A DNA stretch of 40,698 bases from Betaproteobacteria bacterium (GCA_025356655.1 JANXRW010000046.1:1-40698); one strand, 5' to 3'; shown: positions 1-8,629, counted from the first letter of the stretch. The notes: a model not told the origin generated them from the sequence alone. Made by a program: numbers and translations.

Positions 1-65
1 CGACTTGGGTGAAGGCGGTCCGGCGGTCCCCAGCGCTGGTGTAGGCGACCCTAGCCGGGGGCGCA

Positions 66-386
66 TTGCGCAACACTGTGGATATCTTCCTGCGATTCGG
101 CATGAGACACGCGCTGCGGAATAAAGTGAGCCCCAACACCAATACCGGGCCGTTCAAGAATCTGCTGTCCTTCTACTACTGGTCGAGTACGGAGTACGCG
201 CCAGATAACACCTCCGCGTGGGACGTCAATACCCAATACGGCTACCTGCACGCCACCGGCAAGGGCGGTGGCTTAGACGCTTTGGCTGTTCGCCCTGGCG
301 ATGTGGCTGCGGTGCCGGGGCCGGGGACGGTTGCATTGGTGATGCTGGGTCTTGGGGCGGTGGGGGTGATGCGCCGCCAGCGGTGA
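66..386 (+). pseudogene. Truncated DUF1566 (Lcl C-terminal) protein with PEP-CTERM-like tail
   Basis: The readable frame begins at a TTG and is closed by a stop at 42-44, so the usual upstream part of the gene is missing. It encodes 106 residues. Residues about 38-78 carry the DUF1566/Lcl_C signature (YYWSSTEYAP, then AW and a final ALAVRPGD). The last 25 residues form a PEP-CTERM-type sorting tail: a short VPGPGT motif, a hydrophobic stretch and the basic end RRQR. In this family the tail directs proteins to exosortase processing at the envelope. The usual Pro-Glu-Pro is Pro-Gly-Pro here. Without a signal peptide the piece cannot be exported as written, so I regard it as a 3' remnant; the real gene could also start outside the window through a frameshift. 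Confidence 0.6.
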
Positions 387-1253
387 GCTGGGCCTTAGGT
401 CCTTCGGAAGATTCGACCCTTAGGGGATACGGGGGCGCAGGCCACCGAGCTTTTGATGTTGAGGGTTTGCCATGGCGGGTTACGGGCATCTGCCGCTCGT
501 ACCCGGTCTGCAGACGCCGTTGTAGCCTAACCTGTCAGGTTCTTCAGGACCGCGTGTGAGCGCCTGCATGCGTGCGCTGGGGGGCAACGCGAGCTTGATG
601 CGCCAGCCGCGGGGAGCCGCGATGTCGATTCCCTTAGGGGGCAGCGTCCACAGGCGCGGGCGAGAGCCATTCCACGACCACAGGCGCCGCCGCCGCTGGG
701 GCGTGCCGGAGCCCATCCGCGCCTTGAGCTTGTGGTGGTTCAGCGCCCACCGTTGCTCGGGGATGACAGAGCCCGCGGCGCGCCCCTGGCGCCAGCGGGC
801 AAGGCGCAGGCGTGGGCCTTCGCGCTCAGGTGGGTTGGGGCCGGTGTGGGGCGCTTAGCATCGCGGTGTTCCCCGTGGGGCCGGATGGGCGGACACTACC
901 AGCGGCATCAGGCGAATTCACGCAGGCTTGCCGGAAGGACACAAAAAACCGGCGTCGTGGCAATTGCTGCCACAAATGCTGGGCGCTGGCCCGATTGCGC
1001 TTGAAGTCCTCATCGGTGCGTAGTCGCTCGCGCTGGCCCTCGATGTGGAGGAAGAACAAAGGGTCGAGACGCTAAGGCTCGCGGCTGGAAGGACAGCCGT
1101 ACATCGAGCAGCTTCGAAGGTCCATCGGGGAGTGGGGTTTGAGGGGCCGTTGGCCGTCACCCTCAAGCCATATGGACAGGCGAGCGTAGAGATTTGGGTA
1201 GAACAACCATCGAAATATTTTATTCGAGGTTCGATATGGAGTTCATATTACAA
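387..1253. other. Unassigned stretch, no supported gene
   Basis: No gene with recognisable motifs or convincing start is seen in these 867 bases. On the minus strand an open frame from about 860 to 480 (passing through ALNHHKLKARMG) is protein-like in places but has no family I know and no ribosome binding site. The composition fits decayed accessory DNA between the DUF1566 remnant and the ParDE pair. Confidence 0.4.
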
Positions 1254-1571
1254 CTACAAGGCGTCGGCCAACTGTGCCGGAATGTCCCGGTGCTGATGGA
1301 GAACGCGCAATACGTCCAAATGTGCCGCGTGCTCGACGTATAGAACCGCGTAGGGAAAGCGCATGACGCGCCACAAGCGCAAGCCCGGCACGTCGCACAG
1401 TTCGCCATAGCGCGGCGACCCGGTTCCGGGGTTCTGCTCAATGTGGCTCAAGGCCGTTTCGACCTCAGCTAAGAAGCCTAAGGCCGTATTGGCTCCGGCT
1501 TCATTCAGGTAGTACGAAAAGGCGTTTTCAATATCGGTTTCGGCAATCAGCCGCAAGGCGCGGGGCTTCAC
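1254..1571 (-). CDS. parE: ParE/RelE-family toxin
   Basis: The 105-residue product has the ParE toxin layout: an N-terminal helix (ETDIENAFSYYLNEAG), a middle section with the FLAEVETAL...NPGTGSPR pattern, and the C-terminal strands LRLWRVMRFPYAVLYV and LDVLRVLHQHRD. ParE-type toxins poison DNA gyrase and are neutralised by the ParD antitoxin; family members more like RelE act on mRNA, and sequence alone does not separate the two with certainty. The gene follows the antitoxin with a 4-bp ATGA overlap (1568-1571), the normal order for parDE, so the two are translationally coupled. Length is typical and the frame is unbroken, so the toxin could be functional. Confidence 0.85.
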   Translation of the reverse strand: MKPRALRLIAETDIENAFSYYLNEAGANTALGFLAEVETALSHIEQNPGTGSPRYGELCDVPGLRLWRVMRFPYAVLYVEHAAHLDVLRVLHQHRDIPAQLADAL

Positions 1572-1843
1572 GCCTCACTTTGGCCGCGCTGGCGGTTTGC
1601 AGCGCCATGCGCTTCGGCGCGGGTTACAAGGTCAGCCTTAAAATCACCCCACGCTCGACCGGGCGGTGAAGCCAGCCCTTCGGCCACCAAAGCCCGAAGG
1701 GTGTCCTTCGCTGCTTCTAGCTCATCCTTGCGCACCAAGTCGCGCAGGTATTCGCTGTGCGAACCGTACCCGCGAGACTTTACCCGCGCATCTACAAACG
1801 CCTTCATGCTGTCGGGCAGCGATATGTTCATGGTCGTAGTCAT
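1568..1843 (-). CDS. parD: ParD-like ribbon-helix-helix antitoxin
   Basis: The 91-residue product starts with a ribbon-helix-helix DNA-binding domain: strand MNISLPDSMKAFVDARV, then the ParD hallmark YGSHSEYLRDLVRKDE at about residues 26-41. The C-terminal part (about 45-91) would be the flexible toxin-binding region. It is the upstream gene of a two-gene operon with the ParE-like toxin and overlaps it by 4 bp. A perfect 12-bp inverted repeat 13 bp upstream of the start codon is the likely autoregulatory operator. Length and layout are normal for ParD. Confidence 0.85.
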   Translation of the reverse strand: MTTTMNISLPDSMKAFVDARVKSRGYGSHSEYLRDLVRKDELEAAKDTLRALVAEGLASPPGRAWGDFKADLVTRAEAHGAANRQRGQSEA

Positions 1844-1855
1844 GGCTCTACCGTA

Positions 1856-1884
1856 GCACTATTGGCATTAGTTGCCAATAGTGC
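1856..1884. promoter_or_regulatory. Palindromic operator of the parDE operon
   Basis: Perfect inverted repeat: GCACTATTGGCA at 1856-1867 and TGCCAATAGTGC at 1873-1884, separated by 5 nt. It lies 13 bp upstream of the parD start. On the minus strand a TTGGCA-like -35 hexamer, a 17-nt spacer and TACGGT as weak -10 overlap the palindrome, so binding of the ParD ribbon-helix-helix dimer here would block the promoter. The symmetry is seen directly; its role as operator is inferred from ParD autoregulation in known systems. Confidence 0.75.
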
Positions 1885-2190
1885 GAAGTGACCACGTGTC
1901 GCTGGCCGATGGCAAGAAACACGCCGACGCGGGCAACCATCCAGAGCCAGCAGCGCAGAACACCACTAAATCCCATCTTTTGCCATGCGCCCCAGACGGG
2001 CAAGCCGTGGACGTGGCGAGGCGTCAGAGCGCCGGAGAACATCGACGTCGACCAGAGCAGCGGCAGCACCAGCGTCGAGACGGCCACGCTTTCAAAATAA
2101 GCATGGTCATGAGGTGCGCTTATGCTTATTTCGAAGCCTCTGCTAGCATCACACGCACGGAATTCTTGCCATCGGTGCCAGTAAATTGAC
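1885..2190. other. Spacer with unassigned open frame
   Basis: A minus-strand frame reads from about 2150 down to 1848 and contains a hydrophobic, Trp-rich stretch (LVLPLLWSTSMFSGAL). It has no clear start or ribosome binding site, runs into the parDE operator, and I do not recognise it. It could be the end of a membrane-protein gene cut by the IS insertion. Not called as a gene. Confidence 0.25.
2088..2137. repeat. Imperfect inverted repeat between parDE and ISL3 remnant
   Basis: Left arm GCTTTCAAAATAAGCAT (2088-2104) and right arm ATGCTTATTTCGAAGC (2122-2137) pair with one 1-nt gap or mismatch across a 17-nt centre. It is AT-rich compared with its surroundings. It sits about 55 bp from the proposed outer end of the ISL3 remnant. 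It may be a terminator-like or protein-binding site, or a relic of another element; the function is unknown. Confidence 0.5.
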
Positions 2191-2191
2191 G

Positions 2192-2222
2192 GGGCTCTTT
2201 CAATTTTTGAAGTGGGTTAGTG
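2192..2222. repeat. Probable terminal inverted repeat of ISL3-family element (tnp 3' side)
   Basis: The sequence starts GGCTCTTTCAATTTTTGAAG, the GG(C)TCTTT start typical of ISL3-family ends, and lies just beyond the transposase stop codon at 2217-2219. I could not find the matching end beyond 3425, so the element is probably incomplete on that side. Confidence 0.45.
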
Positions 2223-3425
2223 GGTGGCGTGAGGGTTGATGCCGGTGAAGTCCAGTTTGCCTGCGTGTCAGGAAGAACACCACGCGCAGGGTGTCGAAGC
2301 GCACGCATCCCCAGGCCTTGCGCTCGGCGGCCTGGAATAACCCACCTAGTGCCTCGAGGCATCCGTTGGTCTGTGGCGTCTGGACCCAGCCAACGATCCC
2401 ATCGAAGTGCCGCCGGATCATCCGCGCCACCTCCTGCATCGGCTCGAGCTTCGAGCGCATGACGTTCGTGCACCATTGCCACAGCATGCCGGTCACCCCA
2501 TTGATGTGCCGCCGCATCGAGAATCTCGCGCAACCGTTCTCGGTACTGCCAGGCCCTGGCCGTGCGCTTCGTGGTGGCCTGTGCCGCCCGTTCGTCCAGA
2601 TCCTTGCGTTGCGCCGACCTAAGCCGAGAACGGTCCTTGAGCAGGGTCCAGCGCATACCCTTGAGCTCCGGGTCCACCTTCTGCTCGGTCCGGCGCGTCT
2701 CACCGACTGCGTCGGAGGCGTGAGCGTTTGAAATGGAACTTGTCGAACGTGATCCTCGCCTTGGGCAGGTTCTCCCGCACGCCCTTGAGGAAGGCGGGCA
2801 ACAGGTCGATGCTTGCCCGCAGCACCTGCTCGGGCTTCCCGCCGCGGGCTTCCGGGTGCTCGGCAAAGTCGGCCACAGCCTGCGAATCCTTGCCCTCGGT
2901 GACGAACACCACCGTGATATCGTCGTGACCGCACCGGCAGGAGGTCTCATCAATGCCCACCTCGCGCAGTTGCGACAGATCTGTCGCGGCCACGGCCAGA
3001 TCGACGTAGCGCCCGCAGAACCGCCCGTACTCGGTACCCACTCTCGCCCACCCGGCGCGCCACGAACGCGAAAGGCATCTCCCGGCACAGCGCCAGCACC
3101 ATCGCCTCGAACAGCAGCGTAAAGCCCGAGAGCTCGCCCACCCACGCCGGTTCGACCTGCAGCACCTGGCCGTCGGGCAACGTCACTCGCGGCACCCGAA
3201 CCAGCAGGAAGCAGTCGTGCTGGAAGAAGTTAAGCTGGCGGTAGCGCTTGATCACCGTAATCGTGCACCGGGTTTAAGCCGGCCAGCGAAGGGTGCGCGA
3301 ACCGGGTGCCGGGCTTGAAGTGGATGTCGATGTTCAGGGACTTCTGGCTGGCATCGAAACTAACGCCCCGAACGAACCAAGGTGTCGGAGATGCCCAGGG
3401 CGGCGGAGAACAGCCGAATAGTCAT
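2217..3425 (-). pseudogene. ISL3-family transposase, multiply frameshifted
   Basis: Read across frames this is a nearly full-length ISL3 transposase (about 400 codons). ATG is at 3425 (MTIRLFSAALGISDTLV), then in another frame FDASQKSLNIDIHFKPGTRF up to about 3260, then YRQLNFFQHDCFLLVRVPRV with MPFAFVARRVGES (3255-3050), then VGIDETSCRCGHD, FVTEGKDSQAVADFAEH and ARITFDKFHF (3041-2735), then TRRTEQKVDPELKGMRWTLL, and finally LWQWCTNVMRSKLEPM with the C-terminal GKLDFTGINPHATH ending in TAA at 2217-2219. The zinc-finger and DDE-like parts are thus distributed over at least five frame changes. The enzyme cannot be made from this copy. The unbroken similarity along the length says decay was by small indels rather than deletion. 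Confidence 0.85.
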
Positions 3426-3840
3426 CGTGGGGTCGCGGAGTCGGCTCGGAAAACGCCGTTTTTTGCCCCAATCAGCCGCCAGGGGCAGGGCCTATCCCCG
3501 CCGCGCGTGCTCCCACTCACCCGCCCGCTACCCACTCAAAATATGTGTCGAGGCCGCATCAATTGCTTAGATGGCTTCTCGGAGGCGCCCCCCTGATCCC
3601 CAAAGCCGTCGGCTGCTCCGAGTTGGGCGCGCTGCAGCGAACCTGCACGCTTCGATCCGGGCCCTCAATGACCATCTCGCCCAATCGTCAGTTGGCACAA
3701 GTTATAGGCGCGGCGTCTGGCGGCTGCCTATGCTGCTCATATCGCGCTCCGGGGTGGAGGCATGATTGGGGGCATAGTGCTCGGCTGGATTGGAAAAAGA
3801 TGCGAGAAAACAAGACTCTCTCCTGTATATTTGGTTCCAC
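3426..3840. other. Spacer between two IS remnants, no gene seen
   Basis: Nothing with recognisable domains is found on either strand. No matching ISL3 inverted repeat was detected downstream of 3425. The stretch probably consists of decayed mobile-element DNA. Confidence 0.35.
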
Positions 3841-3889
3841 TTAACCACCTGCGCTGCTACAGCATGAGCTGGCGTACCCAGGGCTGGCA

Positions 3890-4200
3890 TCGGGTAGCGA
3901 AGCGCGGTTGCCCGGTGGAAGACATCCCGCGCGAGCCGAGCTTCTGAAGCGCGCCCTGGCCTCCAGTGGGTGATCGCTTGGCGGATCATGCTCATGACCC
4001 TACTGGGTGGGGAGTGCACGGATCTGCACGCCGACGTGTTGTTCTCGGATCTGGAGATCAACGCTCTCGAAGCCTTCGTAAAAAAAGCCAAGCGCCCTGC
4101 CCACCGAGCGCGGTGGGGCCGTGCGCATCGTAGCGACGATCGGCGCATACCTGGGCTGCGAGAGCGATCTCGACGAGCCGCCCTTGCCCTCCCCGCCCGA
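3890..4200 (+). pseudogene. Tn5/IS4-type transposase C-terminal remnant
   Basis: The frame from 3970 encodes IAWRIMLMTLLGGECTDLHA and then VLFSDLEINALEAFVKKAKR, which matches the C-terminal part of Tn5-like IS4-family transposases (the Y-(2)-R-(3)-E region's downstream helix, then the dimerisation domain). After a frameshift near 4100 the next frame continues with GGAVRIVATIGAYLGCESD, again the expected order. Upstream, around 3890-3930, a third frame gives GCPVED, likely the preceding conserved block. N-terminal and catalytic parts are missing. It is a decayed 3' piece; no terminal repeats were found. Confidence 0.6.
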
Positions 4201-4288
4201 CCGAAAAGCGGCTGCCGGCGCACCGTGTCGACGGGGATGCCGAATCAGAGCCATCGCTCACCCGGGTAGGCTGGTAAGCGGACATCCC

Positions 4289-5104
4289 TTAACGGTGCAA
4301 TAAGACCTCAAGCACGAACTTGCTACCGGTGTAGGCCAGTACCAGTGCAAGGAAGCCGGCCAGCGTCCAGCGCAGAGCCACGCGGCCGCGCCAGCCATAG
4401 ATGCGCCGTCCCGCCAGCAGGAGCGCGAAAATCCCCCACGCGGCGATGCTGAACACGACCTTGTGTGAGAAGCGTAACGGGCGCCCGAACACCTCCTCTG
4501 AGAACAACATGCCCGAACCCAGCGTGAGCGTCAGCAAGATGAAGCCGAGCAGGAGGATCCGAAACAGTAGGCGCTCCATGGTAAGCAGTGGGGGCAGCGC
4601 GCGTAGCGGTGACGGCAGCACCGCGCCGTGCAGACGCCGCTCCATCAATGCCATCAGCAGTGCTTGCACCGCAGCCACGGTGAGCAGGCTGTAGGCCAGG
4701 AGCGAGATCAGCAGGTGCGCCCGAAAGGCGGCCAGTTCCGTGTGCGCGAGCGGTCGTGGGGGCGGCAGTGCCAGGGGGAGCCACATGAGGGCGCCGGTGA
4801 TGGCGAGCACTAGCAACAGCGGGCCCTGCACGCCATAGACCAAATTACCCGCCCAGTAGATCCCCGCCGTGAGCCAGAGGATGAGGGACACGGAGGTGCC
4901 GACACCTAGAAAGATGTCTGGCCCCTGCAGAATCTCTGTCCACAGCAGCCAGCCATGCAGCAGCAGGGGCAGCACTGGCAGCAGGGCGAGCCTTCCGCCC
5001 AGCCCGGGCGCGCGTTCCCCGGTCTGCAGCCAATGAAAGCGCAGGCCCTGGGCCAGGGCTAGGTAGAGGGCGGAGCAGACGAGATAGGGTAGAATTCCCG
5101 GCAT
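4289..5104 (-). CDS. CcsA/YpjD-like cytochrome c assembly family membrane protein
   Basis: The 271-residue product is almost entirely hydrophobic with about eight predicted membrane segments and belongs by pattern to the CcsA/CcmC/HemX-like family; in many proteobacteria a gene of this type (ypjD) sits beside ffh, as here. Features seen are the W-rich loops LLLHGWLLWTEI and LTAGIYWAG, a long helix HLLISLLAYSLLTVAAVQALL with the family's conserved HxLxSLLAY-like pattern, and the terminal SHKVVFSIAAWGIFALLL. In the family, His residues in these segments may contact haem. I chose the ATG at 5104 over the preceding GTG at 5107. It is divergent from ffh with a 129-bp gap. Precise role is not known for the YpjD subgroup. 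Confidence 0.8.
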   Translation of the reverse strand: MPGILPYLVCSALYLALAQGLRFHWLQTGERAPGLGGRLALLPVLPLLLHGWLLWTEILQGPDIFLGVGTSVSLILWLTAGIYWAGNLVYGVQGPLLLVLAITGALMWLPLALPPPRPLAHTELAAFRAHLLISLLAYSLLTVAAVQALLMALMERRLHGAVLPSPLRALPPLLTMERLLFRILLLGFILLTLTLGSGMLFSEEVFGRPLRFSHKVVFSIAAWGIFALLLAGRRIYGWRGRVALRWTLAGFLALVLAYTGSKFVLEVLLHR

Positions 5105-5233
5105 CACTATAGCGTTGGGCTGGCCCGAGTGTAGTCAGTCTACAACAACCACTCACGCGGATTGGTTGCAAAATCTGTTCGCAGCGTTCCGGCTCTCCCC
5201 CAAGCGCCCCTCCGGTACAGGATCCTAGGCCCC

Positions 5234-6580
5234 ATGCTCGATTCCCTCACGAACCGGCTATCCGGTGTCATTAAGACCTTGCGCGGCCAGGCACGGCTGA
5301 CCGAGACCAATGTTCAAGATGCCCTGCGCGAGGTGCGCATGGCCCTGCTCGAGGCCGACGTGGCCCTGCCGGTCGTGAAAGAGTTCATTGCCACGGTCAA
5401 GGAGAAGGCCCTGGGCGTTGAGGTAGTGGGCAGCCTCACCCCTGGACAGGCCGTGGTGGGGGTGGTGCACCGGGAACTCACTCGCCTCATGGGCGAGGCC
5501 AATAGCCCGCTCGACCTAGCCACGACGCCACCGGCGGTGATCCTGATGGCGGGCCTGCAGGGTTCCGGAAAGACCACGACAACGGGCAAACTGGCCCGTC
5601 TGTTGAAAGAGCAGCGCAAGAAAGTTCTGATGGTCAGTTGCGACGTCTATCGTCCGGCCGCCATCGAACAACTGGCCACCCTGGGGCGCCAACTCGAGGT
5701 GGAAGTGTATCCCTCGACGCCCGACCAAAAGCCCCTGCTCATTGCCACTGCTGCGCTGGATCACGCGCGGCGCCACCTGCACGATGTGATCATCGTCGAT
5801 ACGGCCGGGCGCCTCGCCATCGACGAGGCCATGATGGACGAGATCCGGGCCCTCCACGGCGCACTCTCGCCGCGGGAGACGCTCTTCGTCGTGGATGCCA
5901 TGCAGGGCCAGGATGCAGTTAACGTGGCGCGCGCCTTCGGCGAGGCCCTCCCCCTGACGGGCGTGGTGCTCACCAAGCTCGATGGGGACTCTCGCGGCGG
6001 CGCCGCGCTGTCGGTGCGTCACGTCACGGGCAAGCCTATCAAGTTCGTGGGCCTAGGCGAGAAACTCGCCAACCTCGAGCCCTTTCACCCCGAGCGGATG
6101 GCCTACCGTGTGCTCGGGATGGGCGACATCCTCTCACTGGTGGAGGAGGCCCACCGCAACGTCGACGTGGCAGAGGCGGAGAAGCTCGCCAAGAAGGTCA
6201 AGTCCGGCAAGGGCTTCGACCTAGGGGACCTGCGCGGACAGATGCTGCAGATGCGCCGCATGGGCGGGATGAGTGCGCTCATGGACAAGCTACCAGCGCA
6301 ACTCTCCCAGATGGCGGCGGCCGCACCCGTCGATGAGCGCGTCATCGGCCGGTCAATCGGGATCATTGATTCCATGACGCCGGGAGAGCGCGCACGCCCC
6401 GAGATCATCAAGGCTTCCCGCAAGCGCCGTATCGCTACCGGTGCCGGCGTGCCCGTTCAGGAGGTCAATCGCCTGCTGACCCAGTTCGAGCAGATGCAAA
6501 AGATGATGAAGATGATGAGCAAGGGCGGCATGCAGAACGTGCTCCGTGGCCTAAAAGGAATGCTGCCGGGCGGGCGTTAG
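5234..6580 (+). CDS. ffh: Signal recognition particle protein Ffh
   Basis: Ffh is the GTPase protein of the SRP. With 4.5S RNA it binds signal sequences of nascent inner-membrane proteins and docks on FtsY. The 448-residue product has the N domain (about 1-90), the G domain with GLQGSGKT (107-114), DTAGR (189-193) and TKLDGDSRGG (247-256), and the methionine-rich M domain ending in MQKMMKMMSKGGM and GLKGMLPGG. The start is the ATG at 5234, where MLDSLTNRLS matches the usual Ffh N-terminus; the frame is open upstream to a TTG at 5162, but that would add 24 atypical residues. It is convergent with the peroxidase gene, with 31 bp between stops. Length is normal for the family. Confidence 0.97.
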   Translation: MLDSLTNRLSGVIKTLRGQARLTETNVQDALREVRMALLEADVALPVVKEFIATVKEKALGVEVVGSLTPGQAVVGVVHRELTRLMGEANSPLDLATTPPAVILMAGLQGSGKTTTTGKLARLLKEQRKKVLMVSCDVYRPAAIEQLATLGRQLEVEVYPSTPDQKPLLIATAALDHARRHLHDVIIVDTAGRLAIDEAMMDEIRALHGALSPRETLFVVDAMQGQDAVNVARAFGEALPLTGVVLTKLDGDSRGGAALSVRHVTGKPIKFVGLGEKLANLEPFHPERMAYRVLGMGDILSLVEEAHRNVDVAEAEKLAKKVKSGKGFDLGDLRGQMLQMRRMGGMSALMDKLPAQLSQMAAAAPVDERVIGRSIGIIDSMTPGERARPEIIKASRKRRIATGAGVPVQEVNRLLTQFEQMQKMMKMMSKGGMQNVLRGLKGMLPGGR

Positions 6581-6611
6581 CCGACCCGGCGCAGCAGGCC
6601 TGGGCCGTGCG

Positions 6612-7646
6612 CTAGCGGCTGGCGTTCGGCGGCAGTAGCGGCGTCTGCAGAAGCGAGGCAGGCACCACGCCCGTTAGGCTGTCGAGGAAGCTTACGATGT
6701 CGGCCACCTCGGTGTCGCTAAGCTTGCGCCCGAGCTGGACCCGCCCCATAACCTTGACGGCCTGTGGCAGTGTCGCCACGGATCCGTCGTGGAAGTAGGG
6801 CGCCGTCACGGCGACGTTACGCAGTTGCGGGACCTTGAACAGGTAGGTGTCGTTCACATCCTTCGTGTCCACGTAGCGCCCGCCGTCGATGGGCGTGCTG
6901 CCGGTAGCCGCCCAGTAGGGCTCCACGATCCCGAACTTCTGGTACATCTGGCCGCCCACTGCGACCCCGTTGTGACAGCCGCCGCAGCCGAGCTCGAGGA
7001 ACTGGTGGAGGCCGGCCTTGGCGCCAGCACCGAGCGCGTCCGCGTCGCCGCGAAGATACTGATCGAAGGGCGCGGGCGTGAGCAGCGTGCGCTCGTAGGC
7101 GCCCACGGCCAGCCCGAAGTTCTCCGCCGTCAGGGGCTGTGCCTGGCCGGGGAACGCGGCCTCGAAAGCGGCCTTGTAGCCGGGAATCGCCCGCAGCCGG
7201 TCCATGGCCGCCTCATAGCTGGCGTTCCCGTAGGCCAGCGGGCTAATCAGCGCGCGAACCGCCTGCTCCTCGACGTTCTTGCGGTTCCCCCCGTAGTGCT
7301 GGACAAACTGGAGCGCGGTATTGAGCACGGTTGGCGCGTTACGCGGTAGTGGCCGCCCCTGGTTGCCGATGGATTTCACCAGCCCGTCGGTGAAATACAA
7401 GCCGGGTTTGTGGCACGCCGCACAGCTCATAATGCCGTCAGTGGCGATACGCGATTCGAAGAACAGCATCTGCCCCAGGCGCACGCGCTCCGGGGTGACG
7501 GGGTACTGCTCGGTGCCGGCATCGGCGGGCAGGGCCGAGAAGACCGCGCGCGCACGCTCGAGCAGGCCATCCTCGTCTTCCGCGCCGCGGGCGCTGGCGA
7601 ACAGGCCGAGGGTGACGAACGCCCCGGCGAGGAATTTTAAGTACAT
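6612..7646 (-). CDS. Di-haem cytochrome c peroxidase (CcpA/MauG superfamily)
   Basis: The 344-residue protein begins with a signal peptide (MYLKFLAGAFVTLGLFASARGA), so it is periplasmic. Two c-type haem motifs are present, CAACH at 75-79 and CGGCH at 221-225, in the spacing of bacterial cytochrome c peroxidases that reduce hydrogen peroxide with electrons from small cytochromes. Other family blocks are LGQMLFFESRIA, NAPTVLNTA, GAYERTLLTP, FKVPQLRNVA, PYFHDGS and the C-terminal DIVSFLDSLTG. The start at 7646 is chosen because the signal peptide begins there and AAGGGAG lies just upstream; the open frame continues upstream into unlikely sequence. It is divergent from the DUF3530 gene. MauG-like modifying activity is a less likely alternative. 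Confidence 0.92.
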   Translation of the reverse strand: MYLKFLAGAFVTLGLFASARGAEDEDGLLERARAVFSALPADAGTEQYPVTPERVRLGQMLFFESRIATDGIMSCAACHKPGLYFTDGLVKSIGNQGRPLPRNAPTVLNTALQFVQHYGGNRKNVEEQAVRALISPLAYGNASYEAAMDRLRAIPGYKAAFEAAFPGQAQPLTAENFGLAVGAYERTLLTPAPFDQYLRGDADALGAGAKAGLHQFLELGCGGCHNGVAVGGQMYQKFGIVEPYWAATGSTPIDGGRYVDTKDVNDTYLFKVPQLRNVAVTAPYFHDGSVATLPQAVKVMGRVQLGRKLSDTEVADIVSFLDSLTGVVPASLLQTPLLPPNASR

Positions 7647-7836
7647 AGAGGCAATGCTCCCTTGGGCAAGATGGTCTGGCGCACGGCCACACTCTCGCAG
7701 GCTGAACCGAAAGCCGCAGGGTAACCCGCGCGCGCTCTCCGGGGCAAGACCGGGCAGCGCGTATTGCGGCGCCCGCAGGGTACAATGCGCGGCCGGTTTG
7801 TTGCACCGCCGCCTTCCCAGATGGAGTGCCCCCACG

Positions 7837-8601
7837 ATGCGCCTGTTTGCCACCGCCCTCTTGTTGTGCCTTTGCGCGGGTGCGAGCGCGCAGGACTACG
7901 ACCGGGAAAAGCGCTGGGCGGACCAGATCCTGCCCGGGCTCATGGTCGGCGAGGCCATCTGGCTGGAACAGGCAGAGGGACACAAGTTTCTGGCCCTGTA
8001 CACCGAAGCGGAGAAGCCCCGGGGCGCGGCCATCATCGCCCACGGCCGCGGCTGGAGCCCAGACTATGAACTCTATGGCAGCTTGCGTGCGAAGCTCGCC
8101 GAACTCGGCTACAGCACGCTGGCCATCCAACTGCCGGTGCTAGGCGGAGGCGCCAAGATCGGCGACTACCTCTACACCTACCCGGATGCGGGGGAACGCT
8201 TCGAGTTGGCGAGCAAATTCCTGCAGGGCAAGGGGTTTCGCAATGTCGCCATTGTTTCCCACAGCCTAGGCGCTGCGATGGCCAACCAGTACCTGATCAA
8301 CGCGAAGCAGACGGCGGTGAAGGCCTGGGTGTTTATCGGCATCATCAACGGTCTGGAGGAGATGTTCCGGATCAAGATCCCCGTACTGGACATTTACGGC
8401 GGGAAGGACTGGGAAATAACTCAGGTGGGCTCGGCCGAGCGGGCACGGCAGATCGCGAAAGTGCCTGGCTCCCGGCAGATCATGGTGCCCGAGGCCCTGC
8501 ACTTCTTCGAGGGCCGCGAGGACGAACTCAGCCGGCTCGTCGCGGGGTTTCTTGATGAGGTGTTCCATAGTAACAACCCAGCGAGCGCGGTTTCTCGCTG
8601 A
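7837..8601 (+). CDS. DUF3530-type alpha/beta-hydrolase-like exported protein
   Basis: The 254-residue product starts with a signal peptide (MRLFATALLLCLCAGASAQ), pointing to the periplasm. The rest has an alpha/beta-hydrolase layout that fits DUF3530: AAIIAHGRGWSPD (oxyanion-side loop), the nucleophile elbow VSHSLGAA with Ser143, Asp191 in YGGKDWE and His222 in EALHFFEG, giving a plausible catalytic triad. The substrate is unknown. The start is the ATG at 7837, where the signal peptide begins; the open frame is longer upstream but overlaps the divergent peroxidase gene. It precedes the rpsP operon, which has its own promoter. Confidence 0.8.
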   Translation: MRLFATALLLCLCAGASAQDYDREKRWADQILPGLMVGEAIWLEQAEGHKFLALYTEAEKPRGAAIIAHGRGWSPDYELYGSLRAKLAELGYSTLAIQLPVLGGGAKIGDYLYTYPDAGERFELASKFLQGKGFRNVAIVSHSLGAAMANQYLINAKQTAVKAWVFIGIINGLEEMFRIKIPVLDIYGGKDWEITQVGSAERARQIAKVPGSRQIMVPEALHFFEGREDELSRLVAGFLDEVFHSNNPASAVSR

Positions 8602-8629
8602 GCCCTTACACTGACCGCGCGCCTGGGAC

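Noticed and set aside
2126-3145. A 339-codon open frame on the minus strand
   Set aside because: It is only one frame of the broken ISL3 transposase; conserved blocks alternate between frames.
3426-3545. Second terminal inverted repeat of the ISL3 element
   Set aside because: No convincing match to the GGCTCTTT end was found in the expected orientation.
5162-5233. Upstream extension of ffh to a TTG
   Set aside because: Adds residues not found in Ffh; the ATG at 5234 gives the standard N-terminus.
7647-7853. Upstream extension of the cytochrome c peroxidase
   Set aside because: It would place the signal peptide 69 residues inside the protein and overlap the divergent gene.
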